From Cellvibrio sp. UBA7661 (GTDB taxonomy: Bacteria; Pseudomonadota; Gammaproteobacteria; Pseudomonadales; Cellvibrionaceae): a DNA stretch of 64,000 bases. Below are positions 52,828-61,354 of the stretch, in pieces; position 1 is the first letter of the stretch; each line of letters opens with the position of its first letter. The notes beneath the pieces were generated by a model. That model was not told where the DNA came from. It saw only the letters and a list, made by a program, of their open reading frames with translations, and made no database searches. The position numbers and the translations under genes are program-made. Location of the stretch: contig DLHT01000006.1 in the NCBI GenBank assembly GCA_002483365.1, positions 555,524-619,523 of the forward strand, given 5' to 3'.

Positions 52828-53210
52828 CTTATTTACTTAATAGTCACTTAAAGCCAGCCTCAAATACACTGAAGTTAAACACACTACCCTTACGTCGCGC
52901 TTGAGAAAGTGGGTATTCGATAAAAGCCCTTTGATATAAAAAGTTCTCTGCGTTAGATAATCCCGTTTTTACATACGTATTCATAACCTGCATACGTATG
53001 CAATTTATTGTTTTGTCTCAATCGCTCGCTCTAGTCTAGAGCAGCGTAAAGGGTAAACCTTGCCCGCACCATAATAACAATAATATTGATGTATCCATTT
53101 GCTATTTAGCAGTTCCTGTTTTGCTGTATTGCAATCCTGATTTCAGGCGCGATTTTTTCGCACCCCTGAAACATTCAAAAAAATAATTTATAACCTGACA
53201 CGAGGACATT
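52828..53210. other. alpha-amylase upstream region
   Basis: About 380 bp of non-coding DNA holding the amylase promoter region and two TACGTA-centred operator-like sites (listed separately). I see no gene. GAGGAC before 53211 is the ribosome-binding site. Confidence 0.5.
52971..53002. promoter_or_regulatory. paired TACGTA palindromes upstream of the alpha-amylase gene
   Basis: ACATACGTATTCAT (52971-52984) and the perfect palindrome TGCATACGTATGCA (52989-53002) have their TACGTA centres 19 bp apart. TACGTA-centred palindromes are typical of LacI-family maltose/starch regulators (MalR/MalI type); a role in maltodextrin-responsive control is inferred. Confidence 0.55.
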
Positions 53211-56030
53211 ATGAACACATCTATTAAGCTGATTGCGGCGGGTACGCTGCTGCTCAGCAATCTGGCCTATGCCGATTGGTTTTTTCGCGGCACTCCTAAT
53301 AATTGGACAACAACGCCGATGACGGCAGTATCGTCCACAGATGTTTCCACCTGCCAAACTTTTGGTGCAGCAAGCACTAACCCGCGTTTTAAAATTGATC
53401 GCACGGGTAATTGGAGTGAGAGCTATCCAACCGGCGATTACACCCTTGCCGCAAACCAGTCTTACCAGATTACATTTAATACCGTCAGTAAAGCGATTGC
53501 AGTGCAATCAGTTTCTAACTGCAACTCTACTGCATTCAATAAAAATTTTACTGCACTGAATTTTCGCGGCACTGCCAACAATTGGTCTACTAGTGCGATG
53601 ACTCTGGTCGCTAATAATCTATGGTCAGTAGATGTGACCTTTGATGGTCAAGCCAACCAGCGTTTTAAATTTGATACCAGCAATAACTGGGCAGTGAATT
53701 ACGGCGATAGCAACAGCGATGGTGTATTAAACCAAAACGGCAGCGATATTTATTCCAATGTTGCAGGACAGTATCGCGTGCAAGTGAATGACGCGACGCT
53801 CGCCTACACACTGACACCCATTGCAGGTATTTCTAGTTCATCAAGCAGTGTTGCGCCAAGCAGTTCAGCACCCTCTTCTGTCGCAGCAGTTTCATCAAAA
53901 AGCAGTTCGTCCAGTAGTGTTTCGTCTGTCGCGAATGACAATTGGTATTTTCGCGGTACGCCGAACAATTGGGCATCAACATTGATGACACTGCAAAATG
54001 GTTTGCACTGTACGCAACAGCAATTTGGTGCGGCGAGTACCAATCCGCGTTTCAAGATCGATCACTTTGCCAATTGGACGGAAAGCTATCCGCAAACGGA
54101 CTATGTGGTTGCTGCCAATACACTTTATTCCATTTGTTTTAACGCCAGTACCAAAGCCATCACTCTGACCAATTTGAATTCCAGTGTGGCGGCAACCAGT
54201 TCGAGCGCCATCAACAGCAGCGCGGCCAGCTCCATCACTGGTATTGTGAATGGCGATTTCCGCAAAGAGACGATTTATTTTTTACTGACCGCGCGTTTTT
54301 ATGATGGCGATGCCAGCAATAACTATTACAACCGCGACCGCTACAAGGCGGGCGACCCACACTGGCGTGGTGACTTCAAAGGCTTGATCCAAAAGTTGGA
54401 CTACATCAAAGACCTTGGTTTTACCGCCATTTGGGTAACACCACCTGTAGAGAACCGTTCGGGTCTGGATTATCACGGCTATCACGCCTATGACTTTTAC
54501 AAAGTCGATCCGCGCCTTGAATCGCCCGGAGCGGGTTACAAAGAGTTTATCGATGCAGCTCATGCCAAAGGCCTGAAAGTAATCCAGGATGTGGTGATCA
54601 ACCACTCCAGCCAATACGGTTTGCGCAACGCGGTCTGGATCGACCATCTGCCAATCAAGTACTACGTACCGGCAGGCGGGGTTCAGGGCAATATCGTAAA
54701 TGGGCCTTATCTTGGCAATTTAGGCGATTATAAAAGCACATTCCGCGACGATAACGACAATTCCGTCGCTCCCCAATGGTTTAAGGATCGCCATACCAGC
54801 GACCCCAACGGAACAGTGCCTTTGGTTGATCCTAAAACCGGCGTGACCGTGCCCAAGGCTGGATATGACGCCAACCGTTTCTTTGGTATCGATGCGGCTG
54901 GTCTGGACGCTAATTGGTATCACCTGGATGGTTTTATGTCTGGAGGTGATTGGGAGAGCCCGCTCGCGCTGCAGCGTAAACACATGGCGGGCGACACCAT
55001 CGACCTGGCCACAGGCCGCCAAAACGTAAAAGACTATTTGAACGGCGCAATCCGCATGTATTTGGATATGGGCGTGGATGCCATACGCTTGGATACCGTG
55101 AAACACATTGAGCGCAACGAAATGCTGACCTATGTGAATAACTGGAAAGCGCACAAACCGGGCTTGTTTGTATTTGGTGAAAACCTGGTAAAAGGCACCG
55201 GGTTTGGCTCCGAGATATCCAACGACAACGCCAGCGCTGTGATCCGCCCCTGGTGGTATACGCGCACCACCAGCAATCCTGCCAATCCATTAGCCGGAGG
55301 CGATTCCGGTTTCTCGGTATTGGACTTCTCGGTCTTTTCAACCTTCCGCGATAACGTCACACGCGGCAACTTTGGCGGTATTGGTGGAGTAATGGCGATG
55401 GATTGGGTCTACGGCGATGCCACCCAACTCGTCACCTTCTTCCAGAACCACGATGTAGGGCCGGATAACGATTTTAAATATCGCTACGGCGGCGAGATCG
55501 CCAATGCGGCGATGGTGTACAACCTGCTCTGGACCAATCGCGGTATTCCTACGCTCTACTACGGTGAGGAAATTATGTTCCAGGCCGGATTACCGCAGGA
55601 TATCGCCGGCAATAGCGACACTATCGACCAGACCGGGCGCGCCTATTTCGGGCCGCATCTGGATAACCTCGCTGCCACCCAAAGCCATCCACTCTACCAA
55701 CACATCAAGCGCCTGAACCAGATCCGCAGCGCGATCCCTGCCCTGCAAAAAGCACCAAGTACCCGGGTAAGTGAGTGGGGCGCAGGCATGAGTTATGTGC
55801 GCGATCTTTCTTCGGAGGGCAGCTATGCGGTGGTGGGACTGGCATCCAGCAGTGGCCAATCGATCACTGTGAGCGGTGTGAAAAATGGAACTTACCGCGA
55901 CACGGTGACGGGTAATAGCATCAATGTGACCAATGGCAGTATCAGTTTTAATGTTGCCAGCTATTCGGCGGGGATTTATGTGCTGAATGGTCCGGGCAAA
56001 ATTGGCAATACCGGAACCTGGCTGCGTTAG
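53211..56030 (+). CDS. secreted GH13 alpha-amylase with three N-terminal starch-binding-like modules
   Basis: 939 residues: signal peptide (1-21, ending NLAYA); two related beta modules (~22-105, 115-205), each starting FRGT.NNW; a Ser linker; a third module (~245-325) very like the first (shared FGAASTNPRFKID, ANWTESYP); a Ser/Ala linker; and the GH13 barrel (~350-850). Catalytic residues: nucleophile Asp628 in AIRLDTVKH, acid/base Glu657 in FGENLV, stabiliser Asp748 in FFQNHDVG. A C-terminal beta domain follows. It hydrolyses alpha-1,4-glucans outside the cell. The modules look like starch-binding domains but I cannot name their family. Two TACGTA palindromes precede it. Confidence 0.93.
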   Translation: MNTSIKLIAAGTLLLSNLAYADWFFRGTPNNWTTTPMTAVSSTDVSTCQTFGAASTNPRFKIDRTGNWSESYPTGDYTLAANQSYQITFNTVSKAIAVQSVSNCNSTAFNKNFTALNFRGTANNWSTSAMTLVANNLWSVDVTFDGQANQRFKFDTSNNWAVNYGDSNSDGVLNQNGSDIYSNVAGQYRVQVNDATLAYTLTPIAGISSSSSSVAPSSSAPSSVAAVSSKSSSSSSVSSVANDNWYFRGTPNNWASTLMTLQNGLHCTQQQFGAASTNPRFKIDHFANWTESYPQTDYVVAANTLYSICFNASTKAITLTNLNSSVAATSSSAINSSAASSITGIVNGDFRKETIYFLLTARFYDGDASNNYYNRDRYKAGDPHWRGDFKGLIQKLDYIKDLGFTAIWVTPPVENRSGLDYHGYHAYDFYKVDPRLESPGAGYKEFIDAAHAKGLKVIQDVVINHSSQYGLRNAVWIDHLPIKYYVPAGGVQGNIVNGPYLGNLGDYKSTFRDDNDNSVAPQWFKDRHTSDPNGTVPLVDPKTGVTVPKAGYDANRFFGIDAAGLDANWYHLDGFMSGGDWESPLALQRKHMAGDTIDLATGRQNVKDYLNGAIRMYLDMGVDAIRLDTVKHIERNEMLTYVNNWKAHKPGLFVFGENLVKGTGFGSEISNDNASAVIRPWWYTRTTSNPANPLAGGDSGFSVLDFSVFSTFRDNVTRGNFGGIGGVMAMDWVYGDATQLVTFFQNHDVGPDNDFKYRYGGEIANAAMVYNLLWTNRGIPTLYYGEEIMFQAGLPQDIAGNSDTIDQTGRAYFGPHLDNLAATQSHPLYQHIKRLNQIRSAIPALQKAPSTRVSEWGAGMSYVRDLSSEGSYAVVGLASSSGQSITVSGVKNGTYRDTVTGNSINVTNGSISFNVASYSAGIYVLNGPGKIGNTGTWLR

Positions 56031-56063
56031 TGCATCAATCCAATCGCACAAACCACTTTTAAT

Positions 56064-56090
56064 AAAAAAGGGGCTTAGGGCCCCTTTTTT
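56064..56090 (+). terminator. rho-independent terminator of the amylase gene
   Basis: AAAAAAGGGGC and GGCCCCTTTTTT form a strong stem-loop with U-run 34 bp past the stop. A-rich on the other side, so it may also end the small minus-strand gene that follows. Confidence 0.9.
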
Positions 56091-56113
56091 ACTTCTGCTA
56101 TTCAGATAACAGC

Positions 56114-56275
56114 TTATTTGTGCTTTTCCGCGCGGCGATCACCTTTACGGCGATCATTAGGCACATCTTGCGGAATACCTGCATGCTGCTGGCGACGATC
56201 GTGACGCTGACGTTCTTCCAACGCATCTTCGATCTGGGTTAATAGCACTTTGGGTGTTTTTTTCTCGATTGTCAT
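56114..56275 (-). CDS. small basic protein, 53 residues
   Basis: The frame begins MTIEKKTPKVLLTQIEDALE and ends NDRRKGDRRAEKHK. The first half is a likely amphipathic helix; the second is rich in Arg, Gln, His and Asp with a DRRKGDRR motif. GAGAC lies about 8 nt before the ATG, and the amylase terminator follows it. Regular codon use and placement suggest a real gene. Function unknown; an RNA- or DNA-binding role is only a guess from charge. Confidence 0.6.
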   Translation of the reverse strand: MTIEKKTPKVLLTQIEDALEERQRHDRRQQHAGIPQDVPNDRRKGDRRAEKHK

Positions 56276-56534
56276 TCCACTTGTCTCGCTACACAGTTGA
56301 TTCTGTTAAATCGTTTACCACGGCCTGAGTATAGACCAGCACAATTTAGCCACTCATGATTTTTAGGTCATTTTTTATTTCAAATTTTTATAATCAACAC
56401 CGCTAACTATATCAAAAATCAAATTTCATCTAGGATCAACTCACTTGGTTATTTGATATTGTCCTTCTAATAAGCATAAAAAAACCCGGAATTTGTTCCG
56501 GGTTTTTAACTTAAGTATTTGATTTACTTAAGAA
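56276..56534. other. intergenic region between the small protein gene and gyrB
   Basis: About 260 bp of AT-rich DNA. It holds the promoter region of the small minus-strand gene and the gyrB terminator; no gene seen. Confidence 0.5.
56477..56507 (-). terminator. gyrB terminator
   Basis: AAAACCCGGAA / TTCCGGGTTTT stem with a 4-nt loop and a seven-base A-run on the plus strand (U-run on the minus transcript), 28 bp past the gyrB stop. Confidence 0.9.
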
Positions 56535-58955
56535 TTATACATCAAGGTTAGCTACCGCCAACGCATTTGTTTCGATGAAATCGCGACGAGGTTCTACCGC
56601 ATCACCCATCAGGCAGGTAAAAATTTGATCAGCTGCGATCGCGTCCTGAATCGTCACCCGCAACATACGGCGGGTTTCCGGATTCATGGTGGTATCCCAC
56701 AACTGTTCAGGGTTCATTTCACCCAGACCTTTATAGCGTTGGATGTTGTAACCCTTGCGCGATTCTTTCATCAACCACTCAAGGCCTTCGGTAAAACTGG
56801 CAACCGGTTGTTTGCGTTCGCCGCGCTGGATGTAAGCACCTTCTTCAATCAGGCTTTCCAGTTTTTCACCCAGTGAAACAATAGAGGCATATTCGCCCGA
56901 AGCAAAGAAGTCGTGGTTAAACGGATAGGGGGTGGCGATGCCGTGGGCAGTGATTTCTACTTGCGGCATAAACAGGTGGCGCTCGGTATCCTCACGCACA
57001 GTGATGATATAGCGCTGGCTACCGGCGCGAGCATCGATACTGAAATGCGCGGCCATTTGGTCACACCATTGCTGCATATGACCTTGATCAGCCAGATGCT
57101 CAGGGCGAACAGCGGGTAAGTAGATCATCTTTTCCAGCACATCGGCGGGGTAGAGGCGCGACAGTCGATCGATAGTCGCCATCACTTTGCGGTATTCGTA
57201 CACCAGCTTCTCCAAGGCTTCGCCAGCAATCGGTGGAGCGCTTGGGTTGACGTAGAGACTCGCATCTTCCAGTGCCGCTTGGGTTAGGAACTCGGTCATC
57301 GCCGATTCATCTTTCAGATATTGTTCCTGCTTACCTTTGGCAATTTTATATAACGGTGGTTGGGCGATATAGATATGGCCGCGCTCAATCAACTCACGCA
57401 TTTGGCGGAAGAAGAAAGTCAGCAGCAGGGTGCGGATGTGTGAACCGTCCACGTCGGCGTCGGTCATGATAATAATGCTGTGGTAGCGCAACTTTTCCGG
57501 ATTGTAATCTTCTTTACCAATACCGCAGCCCAGTGCGGTAATCAGCGTTCCTACTTCGGCTGATGAGAGCATCTTGTCGAAGCGGGCTTTCTCAACGTTG
57601 AGGATCTTACCTTTGAGCGGCAGGATCGCCTGGGTTTTACGCGCGCGGCCCTGTTTTGCAGAACCTCCCGCAGAATCACCTTCTACCAGGTAGAGTTCTG
57701 AAAGTGCTGGATCTTTCTCTTGGCAATCGGCCAATTTGCCGGGCAAGCCAGCAATATCCAATGCCCCTTTGCGGCGAGTCATCTCACGGGCTTTACGGGC
57801 AGCTTCACGGGCGCGGGCAGCGTCGATCATCTTGCCCACGATCGACTTGGCTTCTTGCGGGTTTTCCAGCAAATAGTTACCGAAGTGTTCGTTCATCTCC
57901 TGCTCTACTGCCGTTTTTACCTCAGACGATACAAGCTTGTCTTTGGTTTGGCTGGAGAATTTTGGATCAGGTACTTTTACCGAAATAATCGCAGTGAGGC
58001 CTTCACGGGCATCATCACCGGTAGTAGCAACTTTGGCGTTCTTGGCGATGCCTTCTTTCTCGATATAGGTATTCAAACCACGTGTTAATGCAGCGCGGAA
58101 ACCTGCCAAGTGGGTTCCACCGTCACGCTGCGGAATATTGTTGGTATAGCAGAACAGGTTTTCCTGAAAGGAATCGTTCCACTGCAAAGCCACCTCAACA
58201 CCAATACCGTCATCACGTTTGAGCGAAACAAAGTGCACCATCTTGTTAATAGGGTTTTTGTTGGTATTCAAATGCTCAACAAAGGCGCGCAAACCACCTT
58301 CATATTGGTAAACCTCTTCCTTACCTGAACGCTCATCCTTCAATACGATGCGCACACCAGAGTTCAGGAAAGACAATTCGCGTAAGCGTTTAGCCAATAA
58401 TTCAAAATGGAACTCGATATTGGTAAAGGTTTCCGTAGACGGTTTGAAGTGCACTTCTGTACCGGTAGTAATGGAATCACCAACTACAGTAAGTGGTGCA
58501 TCGGGTACACCATGGCGATAAATCTGCTCATGAATCTTGCCACCACGGCGGATAGTCAGTTTCAAATACTCAGACAACGCATTAACAACTGATACACCTA
58601 CACCGTGCAAGCCACCGGATACTTTATAGGTGTTGTCATCAAACTTACCACCAGCGTGAAGCACGGTCATGATTACTTCTGCTGCCGATACACCCTCTTC
58701 ATGCATCTCAGTTGGGATGCCACGGCCGTTATCGGAGACAGAAACTGTCTCATCAGGGTGGATAGTGACTCGCACTTCATCACAATGCCCAGCCAAAGCC
58801 TCGTCGATAGAGTTATCTACCACTTCAAATACCATATGATGAAGGCCTGAACCGTCGTCGGTATCGCCAATGTACATCCCTGGGCGCTTACGCACCGCAT
58901 CCAAGCCCTTTAGGACTTTAATACTGGACGAGTCGTAAGTGTTCTCTTCTGACAT
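56535..58955 (-). CDS. gyrB: DNA gyrase subunit B
   Basis: About 806 residues, the usual proteobacterial length. GHKL ATPase domain (VDNSIDEALAG, DNGRGIP, GLHGVGVSVVNAL), transducer, and TOPRIM domain (EGDSAGGSAKQGR; metal-binding TDADVDGSHIRTLLL), ending KGLGEMNPEQLWDTTMNP. With GyrA it introduces negative supercoils. The start at 58955 (MSEENTYDSSSIKVLKG) has GGAG 8 nt upstream; the 12-residue extension is rejected. Last gene of dnaA-dnaN-recF-gyrB. Confidence 0.98.
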   Translation of the reverse strand: MSEENTYDSSSIKVLKGLDAVRKRPGMYIGDTDDGSGLHHMVFEVVDNSIDEALAGHCDEVRVTIHPDETVSVSDNGRGIPTEMHEEGVSAAEVIMTVLHAGGKFDDNTYKVSGGLHGVGVSVVNALSEYLKLTIRRGGKIHEQIYRHGVPDAPLTVVGDSITTGTEVHFKPSTETFTNIEFHFELLAKRLRELSFLNSGVRIVLKDERSGKEEVYQYEGGLRAFVEHLNTNKNPINKMVHFVSLKRDDGIGVEVALQWNDSFQENLFCYTNNIPQRDGGTHLAGFRAALTRGLNTYIEKEGIAKNAKVATTGDDAREGLTAIISVKVPDPKFSSQTKDKLVSSEVKTAVEQEMNEHFGNYLLENPQEAKSIVGKMIDAARAREAARKAREMTRRKGALDIAGLPGKLADCQEKDPALSELYLVEGDSAGGSAKQGRARKTQAILPLKGKILNVEKARFDKMLSSAEVGTLITALGCGIGKEDYNPEKLRYHSIIIMTDADVDGSHIRTLLLTFFFRQMRELIERGHIYIAQPPLYKIAKGKQEQYLKDESAMTEFLTQAALEDASLYVNPSAPPIAGEALEKLVYEYRKVMATIDRLSRLYPADVLEKMIYLPAVRPEHLADQGHMQQWCDQMAAHFSIDARAGSQRYIITVREDTERHLFMPQVEITAHGIATPYPFNHDFFASGEYASIVSLGEKLESLIEEGAYIQRGERKQPVASFTEGLEWLMKESRKGYNIQRYKGLGEMNPEQLWDTTMNPETRRMLRVTIQDAIAADQIFTCLMGDAVEPRRDFIETNALAVANLDV

Positions 58956-59028
58956 AGCTATTCTCCGCTTTGGTTCATTAGCGATCAGCATTAGGCTGAT
59001 GATGTGTTCATTAAATTCATGAGACTTA

Positions 59029-60123
59029 TCAGGTCTCAGTTACCCTACCCTGTTCCACGTGAAACATTTTAGGGTTGATATCTGTGTAATCACGCCAGCT
59101 GGATAAGAGCGTTTCCCGCTCAACACCCGTGATAAACACTTGAGTTTTCATTTTATTTAACCAACTAACCAGTAATGACCGGTATTTTTCATCCAATTCT
59201 GCTGGTAAATCATCTACCAGATAGATGCACTTGCGGCCGGTTAATTGATTAAACACAAACCCTTGCGCGATCTTGAGTGCGCACACAAGAAGCTTTTGCT
59301 GCCCACGGGAAAGTATCTCTGCGGCATCTTGCCCTTTCACTGTTATTTTCAAATCTGCTCGGTGACTTCCAAGATGGGTATATCCCAACCGTTGATCTCG
59401 TTCCACACCTGCACTGAGCACGTCTGCATAAGCAGTCTCTTTATCCCAACCGCGGTAATAACTCAGTTTGATTCCATCCACTTTGACGAACTCTTGCAAA
59501 AGCCCATCAACACAAACATTGAAACTATCAATACAAAGAGAGCGAAACTGGTGGATTGTCTCTGTGAGACTAACCAGCTCCTGATCCCATGAGGCCAATT
59601 CAAAGCTGTCTATTCTATCACGCCGCAGCAGGCTATTGCGGTGTTTGAGACAACGTTGGGTCGCCTTCCATGTAGGGAAGAAATTAGGTTCCACGTGAAA
59701 CACTAACCAATCAATAAACTGTCGCCTGACTTTGGGACTGCCCTCTAATAATAAAAATGTATCAGAGTTAATAACTTGTGCCGGCAGGTAGATAGCCAAA
59801 TCAGCTGCTGAAGGTACATTCACTCCATTCGCTTTGAAGAAAGCCTCACCTTCTTGTGTACGATTAATTCCTATAGGTACTTCGGAATGGTCGTGACCAA
59901 GCACTTTTCCAAACACAGTAAAAGAGGGTTGCTGGTAGTTAATTAACGCTTTGTGTTTATGGCTTCGGAAAGACCGCCCTAGCGCGAGTAAGTTAACTGC
60001 CTCCAGAATGCTGGTTTTTCCGGAACCATTCTCTCCGTAAAAGAGATTTACATCAGGTGATGGATTGATATCTACGTTGGATAAATTACGTAGATTCTGG
60101 ATAAGAAGGCGTTTTAGGGTCAT
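59029..60123 (-). CDS. recF: DNA replication and repair protein RecF
   Basis: 364 residues. SMC-like ATPase: Walker A YGENGSGKTS (~30-38), signature LSRGQQKLL, Walker B IYLVDDLPAELD. It loads RecA at gaps with RecO and RecR. Gap to dnaN is 46 bp and to gyrB 73 bp. Two parS-like 16-mers lie inside the gene (59051-59066 and 59687-59702). Confidence 0.98.
   Translation of the reverse strand: MTLKRLLIQNLRNLSNVDINPSPDVNLFYGENGSGKTSILEAVNLLALGRSFRSHKHKALINYQQPSFTVFGKVLGHDHSEVPIGINRTQEGEAFFKANGVNVPSAADLAIYLPAQVINSDTFLLLEGSPKVRRQFIDWLVFHVEPNFFPTWKATQRCLKHRNSLLRRDRIDSFELASWDQELVSLTETIHQFRSLCIDSFNVCVDGLLQEFVKVDGIKLSYYRGWDKETAYADVLSAGVERDQRLGYTHLGSHRADLKITVKGQDAAEILSRGQQKLLVCALKIAQGFVFNQLTGRKCIYLVDDLPAELDEKYRSLLVSWLNKMKTQVFITGVERETLLSSWRDYTDINPKMFHVEQGRVTET
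59051..59066. other. parS: parS site in the 3' end of recF
   Basis: TGTTCCACGTGAAACA is a ParB-binding sequence of the conserved near-origin type (consensus TGTTYCACGTGAAACA). It overlaps the last codons of recF, about 4 kb from oriC. Confidence 0.85.
59687..59702. other. parS: second parS-like site in recF
   Basis: GGTTCCACGTGAAACA matches the ParB site at 15 of 16 positions. It is 636 bp from the first site and in the same reading direction. Confidence 0.75.
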
Positions 60124-60169
60124 AGAACCTGCAGGACAGGATCTGAAAAATCAGAAAACCAATGCGCCA

Positions 60170-61273
60170 TTACAGGCGCATCGGCATAACTACATAGAGG
60201 GAGTCACTGTTTTCCGGCTCTTCTAACAATGCACTGGAGTTAGCATCAGACAAGGTAATTTTGATATTTTCGTTGCTGATAACATTGGTGACGTCTTGCA
60301 AATAACTTACGTTAAAACCGACTTCCAAGGATTCACCTGTGTAATCCACAGTAACTTGTTCTTCTGCTTCTTCTTGTTCAGGGTTATTGGCAACAATCGT
60401 CAAAGTGCCATCAGACAGAAGCAGACGTACACCACGGTATTTTTCATTGGACAAAATCGCTGTACGGCCAAACGCTTGCTTCAATTCAAGACGGGATCCT
60501 ATTACTACTTTATTACCACCGCGTGGCAATACGCGTTCATACTCAGGGAATTTACCGTCTACCAATTTTGAGGTGAAGGTATAGTCCATTGACGTGACAC
60601 GGATATGATTGGCACTCAGCACGACTTCCACTTGAGCCGTGGAATCATCAAGCAAACGCGACAACTCCAATACACCCTTACGCGGCAGAATTGCCTGGAC
60701 GACATCATTTGTATTCACTGCCACTGCGCGGGTACACATCGCCATACGGTGGCCATCTGTTGCGACTACACGCAGTTGATCCTGACGAACTTCCCATAAC
60801 ATGCCATTCAGATAATAGCGGACATCTTGCTGTGCCATTGCAAAAGCGGTGCGTTCAATAAGACGTTTAACTTCTTGCTGGGCGCAACTGAAACGAAGGT
60901 TTCCGGGGGTATCTTCTACATTGGGAAAATCCGATGCGGGCAAAGTTGAAAGCGTAAACCGACTCCGGCCTGACTTGACCATAATGCGGTTTTCTTCTAG
61001 AAAAAACTCAATATTGCTGCCATCTGGCAGGGATCTGCAGATATCTACCAGCTTACGTGCAGGAACAGTGATATCGCCGGAAACACCCGGTTGCTCCAAA
61101 GTGATACGACCGACAATCTCAACCTCAAGATCAGTACCTGTCAGTGATAACTGATCGCCATTTAATTGAATCAGCACATTGGACAACACCGGCAACGTCT
61201 GACGACGTTCCACCACACCTGCTACCAATTGTAGGGGTTTAAGCAACGCTTCGCGGGATACGGCAAATTTCAT
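60170..61273 (-). CDS. dnaN: DNA polymerase III beta subunit (sliding clamp)
   Basis: 367 residues with the three-domain clamp fold: begins MKFAVSREALLKPLQLVAGVVERR and ends SLYVVMPMRL (the C-terminal MPMRL tail is the conserved hydrophobic pocket edge). It encircles DNA and tethers polymerases. It follows dnaA by 81 bp; likely the same transcript plus its own promoter. Confidence 0.98.
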   Translation of the reverse strand: MKFAVSREALLKPLQLVAGVVERRQTLPVLSNVLIQLNGDQLSLTGTDLEVEIVGRITLEQPGVSGDITVPARKLVDICRSLPDGSNIEFFLEENRIMVKSGRSRFTLSTLPASDFPNVEDTPGNLRFSCAQQEVKRLIERTAFAMAQQDVRYYLNGMLWEVRQDQLRVVATDGHRMAMCTRAVAVNTNDVVQAILPRKGVLELSRLLDDSTAQVEVVLSANHIRVTSMDYTFTSKLVDGKFPEYERVLPRGGNKVVIGSRLELKQAFGRTAILSNEKYRGVRLLLSDGTLTIVANNPEQEEAEEQVTVDYTGESLEVGFNVSYLQDVTNVISNENIKITLSDANSSALLEEPENSDSLYVVMPMRL

Positions 61274-61354
61274 GTGATGGTCTCTTAGGTAATCTTCCGG
61301 GACTTATTGAGTTTTTATCGCAAATCGATGATGCACAAAACAACAGCGTTTATA

